Part shown: positions 13,761 through 23,968 of the stretch, one piece after another
Numbering within the stretch: position 1 is the first letter of the stretch
How the letters are laid out: every line of letters starts with the position of its first letter
Origin: Malus domestica
Lineage: Eukaryota; Streptophyta; Magnoliopsida; Rosales; Rosaceae
Length of the DNA stretch: 64,000 bases
Assembly: GCF_042453785.1 (NCBI RefSeq)
Contig: NC_091670.1
Location: 34,793,501-34,857,500 of the forward strand
Reading direction: 5' to 3'
Notes under the pieces: model-generated
The model's input: only the letters and a program-made list of their open reading frames with translations
Told to the model about the DNA's origin: nothing
Database searches by the model: none
Program-made: the position numbers and the translations under genes

Positions 13761-14854
13761 TGGTAAGAGTAATCAAGACAAAACTGCATTTCAAGTTTTG
13801 GTTTGAAGTAAAAAATATTACAGAGTAAGAAAGGATTCAAATTTGATAACAAGGTTAAATTAGTAAGAAAAAACTACAAAGCACTAGTCATAGAACACAT
13901 TTAAGATAACTGATTCATTTGTTTAATATAAATTTGAAATTAGTATATGCTAGAAATCATTTAAAGTCCATTTCTTTTCTTCTTTTTCTTCTAAATTGAA
14001 ATCTATGAGGCTAGAAATCATTTCAAGTTCGTTTTTTTTTTCTTCTCTTTCTTCTAAATTGAAATCTATAGGGCTAGAAATAAGCTAACCAAATAATTTA
14101 ACTAGACAATGTTAACTAAATCCTTAGATTTGGAATTACTCCTTCCAAATGAACCCCGAAACTCCTACATATCTGTTTCTTAGAAGTTCTCCTGTTCTAC
14201 GTTGATTTCGTGCAGTTGACAAAAATAAACAAACAAATGTCAAAGAAAGTAACAAAATTTGAAAAAGAAACTTAGCATTCATTTTCTCGTCCTTTCTGAG
14301 CAACCAAATGAGGGGCAGAATCTTGCTTTATTTTCAAACAATACAGCTTTCCAGCTCCTTGGTACTCAAGAATTAAGTTTTTGTTCACCACAAAGGTTTA
14401 CTGTTTGTTATTGCACAATGGTTCCACTCTTTCATTTTGCAACGAATAAAAGCCGATTTGACGGATTAACAGACTTCAACAAAATAAGACAACATCACTA
14501 GTACTAGACTATTTCCTTTTCGATACACCAGCAGGGAAACCCTCCAATTACTGAGTTCAAACAAGCAAATTAGTAAAACAAGAACAATTTCCGGAATATA
14601 GAGCATTTCAGTTTGGAACTGAACCGAATTAGTAACATTTGAACAAAAAGCAACAACATTTAGCCTTCCTAACCAAACAGACACTACATCAAGTAATGAA
14701 AATAAAAATCCCATTTGGCTGCTCAGAAAATGAACAAGGAGATTGCAAACTGAAACCGAAAATTACAAGTATTGTCACTACAATTGTAATTTCTCAGACT
14801 GTGTTTCCCTCTTTTCCTCCCCGCATTTTCTCGGCAGCCAAACAGACCAAATAC

Positions 14855-14857
<3 letters not shown>

Positions 14858-14889
<32 letters not shown>

Positions 14890-15072
14890 TACCGTACAAG
14901 TCAAAGCTGCGAACTTGAAGGGCAGAGCAGGCAGAGGCAGGTGAAGATCATGGAGCTCAGATCTGATCCTCTCTCTTTCTCTCTCTCTCTCTCTCTGCTG
15001 TGAATTTCGATTTGAGAAGCTCTCCTCCACTACGAGAAGAATGAATGCATTCTCGAGAGAGAGAGAGAGAGA
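14858..15072. repeat. GA and CT tracts at the NAP1 5' end
   Basis: Three microsatellites, GA at 14858-14886, CT at 14969-14996 and GA at 15056-15072, cluster about 1.1-1.3 kb upstream of the NAP1 start codon. They probably fall in its promoter or 5' leader. Opposite GA and CT tracts can pair. GA tracts are known binding sites for plant BPC/GAGA factors; use here is inference. Confidence 0.75.
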
Positions 15073-15182
15073 AGAGTGGTTGGTTTAGTGGGAGAGTTGG
15101 GAATTTGGTTTAATAAATATATATTAAAAAAAATTCAAAAAAATGGTAAATTATTTTTTAATTAATTAGTAGTAATTTAAGA

Positions 15183-15394
15183 CGGACAAGGATTGTCTGC
15201 CCTCATTTTTTCCGTGCCCTCCCATGCTCTTCTGTTTGTGTGGTCACGGTTAAGTCACGCCAATATTTTATATTACTATTCATTTTTGTCTTATTATCTC
15301 TATAAAAAAAATAATATAAAATGTTGACGTGACTTAACCGTGACCACACAAAACATGAGGGCACGGGAACAAGGAGGGCAGACAATCCTTGTCC
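15183..15394. mobile_element. Foldback MITE with 8-bp target duplication
   Basis: The ends GGACAAGGATTGTCTGCCCTC (15184) and GAGGGCAGACAATCCTTGTCC (15374-15394) are perfect inverted repeats. The complementarity runs inward through GTGTGGTCACGGTTAAGTCACG and its partner, so nearly the whole 212 bases can fold. ATTTAAGA flanks both sides (15175-15182 and 15395-15402). An 8-bp duplication fits a hAT-type non-autonomous element. Confidence 0.85.
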
Positions 15395-15436
15395 ATTTAA
15401 GATAGGCGGGGGAACAGGTGGTCGATTTCTTTTATT

Positions 15437-15563
15437 CCTCCAATTACAAATCGTACATTGTGAGGTCATAAATTATTATAAATTTTTTTATTTAAAATTG
15501 AATATAAACAATACCTGATAAAAACTGACCGCACAATGTATAATGAACGGATTCAATTGGAGG
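15437..15563. repeat. Imperfect inverted repeat
   Basis: CCTCCAATTACAAATCGTACATTGTG at the left resembles, with gaps, the complement of the right end (CACAATGTATAATG...AATTGGAGG). It may be a worn MITE. No clear target duplication was found. Confidence 0.4.
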
Positions 15564-18500
15564 ATCCTCCCTCAAAAAGTAGGGTGGAAAAAAAATTAGG
15601 AATTTACTGTTTTTAACTTCTTTTTTACATTTTGTTTTCTACTTTGTTCTTGGCAATAACATCCCAATTTACTGTTTCTCAACGTGAGGGTGGCAATGAC
15701 GTCATGTTAAAATCGTGACATTTTTGTACGAGATTTGCAGTTCAAGTAGTTAAAAGTATTTCTTGCTTGCATTACTTTGGCAAATTCTCAATTTTCCAAT
15801 GTGGCTTTTAAATGAAAATTTTGTGTCAAATTTGTATTTGGATTAAGTTTTGGTTAAATATAGCTTGATTTTGATTAAATTTTGGTTAAATAACTTGTTA
15901 CAAAAATAAAATAACTTCTTTAAAATTATTACATCATAGGTAAGAATATGACAACATGTGAAAAATGCCTCAATATAAAAAAAATAGAAAATAAATGAAT
16001 TTATACCCTTTGGTAAGATAATAGATATTAAAATCATTTTGCTTTGAAGTACATTTTAGTAGCAATCACTTGAGTTTGAGTAGATAGCATGAACACATGA
16101 TTGAACCTAAGACCATATATATTATTATATCTAAACATCTTAATCAGTGGCAAGCATGATATTCCCACATATTAAATTTGTTACAATATTTATATGAACA
16201 GTTTGACTTACAAGATATTCGTTAGGTCTTCCACAATAGTTTGAGTGAGCGTGATACCTATATATACGAATCAAGCGACTTAAGTTTTATACACGTAACA
16301 ATTCTACTACACTAGTGTGAGTTTAAGATGTTGATATCACACTCATGAGTTCATTCCTAGGGATACTACAAGACTGCTTTGACCAAGATCATCAACTTTG
16401 ATGAGGTTTAATTTGTCGTTGAGCCGATTGGAAAACTCTACTTCCAAGAAGGATCAAGAGGGCTCCAATGAAGAAGAACTGCTGAAGAATCTCAACATTC
16501 TCCACAAGTTGAACCTGTATGCTGAGACTGCGAGGAGAGTGTTGCAATAGTTATGGAGCAAAGTAAGATGGCCCCACTCAAATTTTCCGACTTAAAGTGT
16601 GATTTCTATATGACCTCAATATATCGACATCACACTCACTTTTTCCAATCTAGTGTGGAAGGCCATAGTGTACTTGTTCATCTTTCAAGCTGTGTTGCTA
16701 TGTCGTGTGCGTATATTTGAAGTCTGCACTCCTTGTTTTATGAGGTGGAAGACATACTTGGTTTGGACATTAAGCAACCATCATTATATTATAATTATCA
16801 TTTTTTTCAAAAGAGTGGGATTTGTGAGAGATCATTGTAGGATTCAAAACTGCAAAAATTCGACTATAATAATACAAAGAATTTTTTTTTTTTTCCAATA
16901 AGGATGATATCTTTATGGCCGTCAGTATTCTGATGATAATTAAGTTGCCTAATTATGATTAGTTCGCAGGTAAGCTAACCATAGGCTTGTGCAATGCTTA
17001 CAGGAATGGTTCTAAATCGACTTATTGGCATGATAATATGGGTCGGGTTGGGCCCATTATATGAACCTTGGACCAATTTTGACAATGCATTCATAAAATT
17101 GCATCAATTGATTTTCAAGTGATTTATAGAGAAGCACATTTCCGTCAAGTGTGATTTTGGCTCTCCTTAAAATAATTCTAAATGGGCACTAGTCGATTTT
17201 GAATCATTCAAGTGGTTTTAACAAGACATTATAGACTACCTGTCAATTTTTGCTTAACAAAAATGAAAATCTTTCATTATAATAAATTATTTTATTTTTA
17301 TTTTTAAAGAAATCTCAACGATTCGTTGTGATAATTTATGAAACTAAAAAACCGAAGTTACACCTAATCACTCAGGTATCTCTTTATTTTATGATAATTT
17401 CTAAATTAGGTTTCCTAAATCATAATTTTCCTTTTATGTTCTTCAGAAGGTTTAATTGATAATAATTCAGGTTTATTTATGGGATTAGTTTCCATAAGTT
17501 TGCAGATTTTGTGAATATGGATTCTATGAGAAAGGTAACTCCAGCTTGTCCTTCCAATATGGTTGCTCATCTGAAACTTGTTTGGTCCTACGCCATGGAG
17601 TACTTCTTACTGCCCATGATACGAATTCTCGTTTCGGTCCTTGACGGATTCTTCAAACTTTGCTTATCACTGGATGTAACAAAGTCTACACTGCGTTAGA
17701 TCTGTACTTGAAAGACAAGATCAGCCCTTCAGCTCGGCTTTTCAAAAATTGCGCAAGCTCGGAAAAAGACTAATATCACCTGTTAGAGAACAATTCAGAA
17801 ATAAATAAAAATAACAGAAATAACAGAACTTGAAATTCTAATATTTTATTAATCACAAATACTTGCTATACATAATGAAATACATAAATAAATACAGGAA
17901 TTAAAATAGTACTAACTTGATTAACTACAGGTTGAGGCTAGCGCAAAAGCTATGTCATTCGAACAGTATTTTCGTCTCACTATTGTGCTTGTGGTTCTAC
18001 AACGTCTGCTCGACCAGAATACAACTACCTAATTCTACAACCCGCACTGGATTATAGAATTCTAGCGAATTTGCTTTGTGTGTTTACTCTCTGGAAAGAC
18101 TAATGAAGGTGATTAACTTAATATAAGGACCTCAAGTTCCCTTGAGTTCCCCGATGTGGGACCAAAGGAGCTCAAAAACTCCAACATCATCATCCAGTAT
18201 TTGAACAACCAAGAGTTCGATGACATGTCCGAAGGGATCCGGCTGAATTCCAAGAATTTCAAGTACAATTCAACTTCTTCTTCAAATTATAATGTTCCAG
18301 ATCGAAAAAGCAATATTTTGGGCTTGTGTTTGACTTGCGACACAAGGAAAAGGTCATGAATTCTTACTTCTTATGGAGAGATTTAGGGCTATGAAAGATG
18401 AAGGCAAATTTGTGAGGTTGGATGCTTATAAGGTCATTCAACCCAGCCGTGTGCCCGTGATCAAGTTTTAACCACACTACCTGCAGTAAATTTATTTATT

Positions 18501-18700
18501 TATTTATTTTTTTGTTTGAAAGGCACTACCTGCAGTAAATTAAATTTACTGTTTGCGTGTTAATCTACGGGAAAAGAGCTTTTGTTTTTTTTTGTTTTTT
18601 CTTTTGGTTGTCATCATAAAAGGGAATACCCCAATTGCCCTTAGAAGTTGCGTATACCCGTTCTTGATCTAGGGTTTCAGACCTCTATCCGTTTCCTGCA
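15564..18700. other. Gene-poor stretch with possible gene fragments
   Basis: About 3.1 kb of AT-rich DNA without a gene I can support. Three short stretches read like worn coding sequence on the plus strand. 16419-16551 reads LSRLENSTSKKDQEG and ends LYAETARRVLQ then stop. 17517-17699 contains HLKLVWSYAMEYFLLPMIRI. 18364-18471 contains RFRAMKDEGKFVRLDAYKVI. None was assigned to a family. An ATTT run lies near 18486-18510, flanked by two copies of CACTACCTGCAGTAAAT. Confidence 0.45.
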
Positions 18701-19191
18701 AGGAAAGACTATAATAATTCAAACATGAAAAGGTTACAATCTTCTGGCCTTACAAGGATTTCAATTGATCCATATAAATACTTCCTACTCAGGATCAACA
18801 AAGAACAACAATCACAGGCCAAACCAAATAATAAAGCACCAAACGCGAAACCCTAACCCCAAAGACAAAAACCCTTTACTTTGCACCAACCCCCCCCCCC
18901 CCCTCTCTTAATCCGTAAAACCCCTAACCCTAGTTTATCTGTAAAATCATCGGATTCAAAACCGGTGGTCTGGTTGATTCGTTTGCAATTAAGAGGTAGA
19001 CTGAAGGATATATGTCTGCGGCGGTGTGTGGAAGAAAGAGGTCCTTCTTCGAAGATCAATAGCCACCCCACAGAGAGGCATCCTCCGTCGCCAGCCCTTA
19101 CAAAGAGGCTTCGCTGTTCGTCTTCTACTACTACGCCCAGTCGCTTCTTTGATCCATATATTCTCATCAGCTTCGCACTCTTTTCTCTCAC

Positions 19192-19827
19192 ATGGACCCT
19201 CACGTTCTTGAGAGAGCATTGGAAGAATGTGGTGACGATATTGATGCGGCCATCAAGAGGCTGCATGAGCTTTGCCTAGGATCCGGGGAGGAGACTTCCG
19301 CATCTGTTGATCTTGAACAACCAGCTGATACTATAGCTAACGGTGTATTGGCTAATGATGAAGATGCAGCCACTATGGATAATCCATCAGTTGCAAGCAA
19401 CTTGCCTGCAGATGGTGCGGAATGGGTTGAATTTTTTATAAGGGAAATGATGAGTGCCTTTAGTGTGGATGATGCTAGGTCTCGTGCTGCTAAATTTCTA
19501 CAGGATTTAGAAAAATCAATCAGTGCACGCGCTGGTGCTGAGGTAGCTAAAAGTTTCGAAAAGGAAAATATGATGATGAAACAACATATTGAAGGACAGG
19601 TGTGGGAGAATACTATCCTGAAACGGGCTGTGGCTATCCAGCACGAACGTTTGAAAGAATATGCAGAGAGGAACCGGGAACTCCAGCATGTGAAGCAGCT
19701 TGTGTCGCAGTATCAGGAGCAGTGTAGAACACTAGAAGTGAACAACTATGCCTTGACAATGCATCTAAAGCAGGCTGAGCAAAGCAACAACTCCATCCCT
19801 GGACATTTGAATCCTCATATCTTCTAA
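19192..19827 (+). CDS. CUE-domain (ubiquitin-binding) protein with coiled coil
   Basis: The 211-residue frame starts MDPHVLERALEECGDDIDAA, a CUE-type three-helix ubiquitin-binding fold at residues 1-35. A charged helical C-terminal half (residues about 105-200: EKENMMMKQHIEGQ, ERNRELQHVKQLVSQYQEQC) probably forms a coiled coil. It resembles the Arabidopsis At5g32440-type protein, which as I recall has an N-terminal extension beginning MSA-VCGKRSFFE and a KRLRCSSS motif. That extension is present here but split. MSAAVCGRKRSFFED starts at 19012 in the same frame as Met 19192 and then meets a TAG. SPALTKRLRCSSS follows in the next frame. The original frame returns just before Met 19192. So either the protein starts at 19192, or the N-terminus is broken. 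Function beyond ubiquitin binding is unknown. Confidence 0.8.
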   Translation: MDPHVLERALEECGDDIDAAIKRLHELCLGSGEETSASVDLEQPADTIANGVLANDEDAATMDNPSVASNLPADGAEWVEFFIREMMSAFSVDDARSRAAKFLQDLEKSISARAGAEVAKSFEKENMMMKQHIEGQVWENTILKRAVAIQHERLKEYAERNRELQHVKQLVSQYQEQCRTLEVNNYALTMHLKQAEQSNNSIPGHLNPHIF

Positions 19828-20786
19828 TAAAAGCTCTATTTTGTTGAATTCATTTGTGAATCTATGTAAAACCTCACATGTTGAAAAATCGAATAAAAGT
19901 AGAAAGGGAAATTTTGCACTCGTTGACTTCTTTTCCCATGTTACATAATTCTCCCTTGTGTACAAAAGAAATTGACTACCCATTCGTGATAAGTGCCTGC
20001 TGCTACCCCATTGGTCAAGACTAGAGATAGATTTTAGCTAAAAACTTAAGACAGGATCAGTTTTATGATGCTATTTTCTAATTCTCTGCATTGTATATAA
20101 ACAATTTATGATGTTATAAGTAAGGTTTGTTACTTTTCGAGCTTTCTAAAATTTTAGCCAAGGAGGCCGGAAGAGAGCATTGGCGTCATTTGGTGTCTAG
20201 AATTGATTGGAATTGATAGCCCTCTAAGTTCAAGGTATACTGAAGATATAGAGGAGGAGGATTTTTCATTTTGAGGAGATTAGGAACGGATAGACATGAA
20301 AGAAACTTCTCGCTTCTAATCCTACCATTTTAGGGAGGATTATCCTACCTCAAGTTGCCGCATTTATTTTTTTTCACTTGTTTCTTCAAAATATCTCAAA
20401 ATAGTAGTTTATCCATTACAATCAAATCTTCTATACCTCAATTATTGAGATAGGTAATTAGTGATGTTTATTATGTTATACAGGCCAGCTAGCTTGTTAC
20501 TTTTGGAACCTTCTTAAATTATAAATTAAATTATGTTTTTGGAACCTTATTAAATAATAAATTAAATTATGTCCATCTTGAACCATATAATATATTCAAG
20601 GAAAAAGATTTTAAATTAAACATGGCCGCACTGAACAGATATACAAGGAAAATGAATCATATTTTTTCATCGGTTTTGCCGTAACGGAGAGGAGGACAAC
20701 TCACCAATGGCAAGCCTCCTTTGATTCCTAGATGGTACCTTATCAATGAGATGGAGTTCCAATCCAGGCTTAAATAATGCAGCACC
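19828..20786. other. Spacer between CUE gene and F-box gene
   Basis: Contains the CUE gene 3' UTR and AT-rich sequence. Near 20512-20570 there is a short direct repeat (ATAAATTAAATTATG twice). No gene or RNA is supported. Confidence 0.5.
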
Positions 20787-22004
20787 ATGGAAGAAGCGTC
20801 GACCTCAGTCGCAGGCTGGGCATGGCTTCCGGACGACATTCTGGGTTTGATACTAGAAAAGTTGATACCCATCTCTGACTATATCCGGTTTAGTGCAGTT
20901 TGCAAGCATTGGAAATCAGTTGCGTTACATCACAAGCAGCATCGCCTCGTCAAATCACGTCACAACCAGCTTCCAATGCTGATGGTTCCGACTAAGGACA
21001 GCAGCAACAAAAGGCGTTCCCTGTATAGCGTCACACGAGGTAAGACTTACGGCTTTGAGTTGCATGTGCCCTATAGTAAGAGGTGCTGCGGTTCTTCCCA
21101 CGGTTGGTTGGCCTGTGTCGATGACAATTTGGTAGTAACCCTCTTAAACCCTTTTACCGGGCGTACCATTAGCCTTCCTCCCGTCCCCGTATCCGCGTCT
21201 AGAGCAAGGGCTGCTTTTAGATGTGATTACTACATTAACAAGGTTGTATTATCTGCTAACCCTTCATTGTTTCCAAATGATTATGAAGCTGTGGTCATCT
21301 ATGATGGTTACGGAAAACGAATAGCACATATTAAGTCAGGGGATGAAGCTTGGACTTGCATAGATCAAGTGATCGGATTCGATGATGTGATTTATTACAA
21401 GGGTCAGTTTCTTGCTGTTAGTTTGGATGGCAGTGTTTTTTCGATTAATGTTAGTAGTGACCAAACTGCTAAACCCCATGTAAGCGTTGTTGTACCGATG
21501 TCTCCTGGTACTGATAACAAAACATGCCTAGCCGAATCGTCCCGGGGAGATCTATTGCTGATTAGGAAGTTCCGAAGATTGAATTATTGTAAGCGCTTTA
21601 TGAAGTCTTTGAGCTTCAAGTTTTTCAAGTTTGAAAAGCTGGAGTTTGAACAAGTAAATGGTTATGATCGTTTTACGGAGACTCTGAGCTTCAAGGTTTT
21701 TAAGCTGTTCTCTTCTTATGAGGATAGACCCCAATGGGTTGAGGTTGAGAGTATCGGAAACGATGCTTTGTTTTTGGGTACAAATCAATCGATGTGTGTC
21801 TCTGCCTCGGACTTTCAAGGGTGTCGGCCAAATTCCATATACTTCACCGATGATTGTGTTGATGTTGCTTGTCATAAACCTAAAGGGCCTCATGACATGG
21901 GTGTCTTCGACATAGAAAACAAAAGCATGGGAAGGCATTACTGCTTGGATCGTTCACAGAAGCACATGCCGCCAGCAATTTGGATTTTGCCCACCATGGT
22001 GTGA
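20787..22004 (+). CDS. F-box protein with DUF295 (KIB-type) domain
   Basis: Family role (known): substrate receptor of an SCF ubiquitin ligase, with the F-box binding SKP1/ASK and the DUF295 beta-propeller-like region choosing the target. It is an intact single-exon frame of 405 codons. The F-box is at residues about 13-50 (LPDDILGLILEKLIPISDYI, RFSAVCKHWKSV), and DUF295 features follow: CCGSSHGWLACVDD, LLNPFTGRTISLPP, LFPNDYEAVVIYDG, YYKGQFLAVSLDG, NSIYFTDD. The start is set by ATG in CACCATGG. An internal repeat (KSLSFKFFKF and ETLSFKVFKLF, 75 bases apart) is unusual. A broken sister copy lies just downstream. The target is not knowable from sequence. Confidence 0.9.
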   Translation: MEEASTSVAGWAWLPDDILGLILEKLIPISDYIRFSAVCKHWKSVALHHKQHRLVKSRHNQLPMLMVPTKDSSNKRRSLYSVTRGKTYGFELHVPYSKRCCGSSHGWLACVDDNLVVTLLNPFTGRTISLPPVPVSASRARAAFRCDYYINKVVLSANPSLFPNDYEAVVIYDGYGKRIAHIKSGDEAWTCIDQVIGFDDVIYYKGQFLAVSLDGSVFSINVSSDQTAKPHVSVVVPMSPGTDNKTCLAESSRGDLLLIRKFRRLNYCKRFMKSLSFKFFKFEKLEFEQVNGYDRFTETLSFKVFKLFSSYEDRPQWVEVESIGNDALFLGTNQSMCVSASDFQGCRPNSIYFTDDCVDVACHKPKGPHDMGVFDIENKSMGRHYCLDRSQKHMPPAIWILPTMV

Positions 22005-22748
22005 AAATACAGTTCCATTTTGTTCTTTATTGCCTCTTCCATTTGATGTAATAATTTGAAGCTTTCATTTGTTTGCAATCGTAAATGTAAGCCTCAAATG
22101 TCGGAATAAGGACGTCGAGCTTCCAATGTGCATACCTTTGAAGATAGTAATAATAATATGAAGTATGAACACTTAAACTACAGAAAAATTTGATGACAAA
22201 AAAGTATGTGGTAATTAAAACACAGTACTGCAGAGAAAAGTAGGAGAATGCACAATAGCAAGTTTAAGGGGAAAACCTTAACCGATATCAAACATAACGA
22301 GCATTCCCATGTGTCCGGAGCAATGTTTTAAAAGGCGAAGGAGAAGCCAAGGCGTTTCATAGATAGCCCTGCCTAGGCGAAAGTCTTGAGGTTTAAGGCA
22401 ATACCCTCATGAAGAGCAGCCCAACTTATTTATAAGCCCATAAAAGTTACTCATCCCATCAATTTGGGATTTATTTTCAACGGATAAAAGTAGCATATGG
22501 GTGGGATTTCACTGTCCTTTTCATTAGTACTTTGCCCATATTGAACCATACAAGGAAAAAGAGTCATAACCTTTCATTGGTTTTGCTGAACTGAGAGAGT
22601 TTTCCACTTTGTAACCAACGAGAGCTACAATTCAACAATGTCGATCATGCCTAAGGAATCCATAGGCTACGAAGAATAGCCTCCTCCCCTCATCCCTCAT
22701 AGGTAGTCAATGATCGAAATCCATGCCTAAAAAGGTCATGTCTACCAC
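22005..22748. other. Spacer with a 32-bp piece matching PPR coding DNA
   Basis: No gene. At 22481-22515 the plus strand reads CGGATAAAAGTAGCATATGG then, after four extra bases, GATTTCACTGTC. The same bases, without the four, lie inside the PPR gene at 29611-29642. The segment 22325-22400 (TTTTAAAAGGCG, AGGCG) looks like part of a dispersed repeat. Confidence 0.6.
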
Positions 22749-23554
22749 TGGAAGACGCATCGAGGCCCTCGACTTTAGGCAGGGCACGGCTCAAGAGCCA
22801 TGTTCTGGATTCGATCCTAGAAAATTTGATACCAATCTCTGACCATATCCGGTTTAGCGCGGTCTGCAAGCATTGGGAATCAGTAACTTTGCATCGCAAT
22901 AGCAGCGTGTCAAATCACGCCACAACCAGCTTCCTATGCTCATGATTCCTACCAAACACAACAGCCACGAAAGGCGTGGCTTGTACAGCGTCGCGCAAGG
23001 TAAGCCTTGCAACTTTGAGTTCTATGTGCCTTACAAGAAGTGGTGTTGCGGTTCTTCCCACGGTTGGCTGGCTTTTGCGGATGACAGTTTGGCAATAACG
23101 CTCTTAAACCCTTTCACCGGACGCACCATTCGCCTTCCACCAGTCACGGAAGTCCCACCACTGGCGGAAACTTTTGAATGTGAACACTACATTACCAGAG
23201 TTTTATTGTCTGCTGACCGTTGTTTGTTTCCAAATGATTATGAAGTTCTGGTAGTCTTTGATCATGCTAGACGCAATGTAGCTCATTTTAAGTCGGGGGA
23301 CGACGGTTGGAAATGATGCTTTGTTTTCCGATTACCGTGCATCCATGTCCGCTTTAGATTTCCCTGGGTGTCAGCCGAAATGCATATACTTCGTCGCTGA
23401 TGACTGGGAAGTCCTCTTAATGGAGAACCTCAAGGGCCCCTTCACAGGGGTGTCTTCAACTTGGAAAACAGAAGAACGGAAACATACCAGTACTGCATCG
23501 ATCGTCCAAAGGCGAACATTCCACCATCAATCTGGATTTTGCCCACCACTGTAA
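22749..23554 (+). pseudogene. Broken tandem copy of the F-box/DUF295 gene
   Basis: It matches the gene at 20787-22004 from its first codons (start ATG now CTG at 22749) through the F-box (DHIRFSAVCKHW). It then shifts frame near 22905-22935, resumes at MLMIPTKHNSHERRG and runs through CCGSSHGWLAFADD, LLNPFTGRTIRLPP and LFPNDYEVLVVFDH. At about 23302-23320 it jumps from the GDDGW block straight to the GNDALF block, so roughly 400 bases of the middle are missing compared with the intact copy. It ends near AIWILP-equivalent sequence at about 23552. It is a clear tandem duplicate, not expected to make a full protein. Confidence 0.88.
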
Positions 23555-23968
23555 GAAAAGATGCGACTCAAACTCATAAAGCAATTCGTTGCTGTTTACT
23601 GAATCTATCTCATTTGTAGCTTAACCCCGAAAAAAGTATTCACATCGCAATTGACTTCCAAAAACATGTTTGAAATTATTCCTCTTCAATTTGTTGCACT
23701 TCATTCTCAATAATGAACATTTCACAAAATTCCAGATCTGCTACAACATCAATGGACAGACCGAATAGGAGAACGACAGAACTTACAATTCATTATCCAG
23801 ATCGAAACAAAAATCCGATTAAAATTGATTACTCATGCGGAAGAAAAGCGGAGGAAAAACATAGCATAAAAGTAGAAAGGTGAATTTGCAGTTTTGACTA
23901 CCACTGTTACATTCTGTGCAGAAGCAACCCATCCGTGAGAACCGCCTGCTGCCATTGGCCAGGATCAA

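Noticed and set aside
14639-15030. Open frames with runs of Arg-Glu or Leu-Ser repeats
   Set aside because: They are translations of the GA/CT microsatellites upstream of NAP1, not proteins.
18472-18541. Transposon target duplication CACTACCTGCAGTAAAT
   Set aside because: The two copies enclose only an ATTT run and a few bases, too little to name an element; slippage or a small duplication is as likely.
18881-19279. 132-codon plus-strand frame starting MHQPPPPP
   Set aside because: It runs through the CUE gene 5' leader and then in the wrong frame over the CUE domain; only its KRLRCSSS part reflects the gene.
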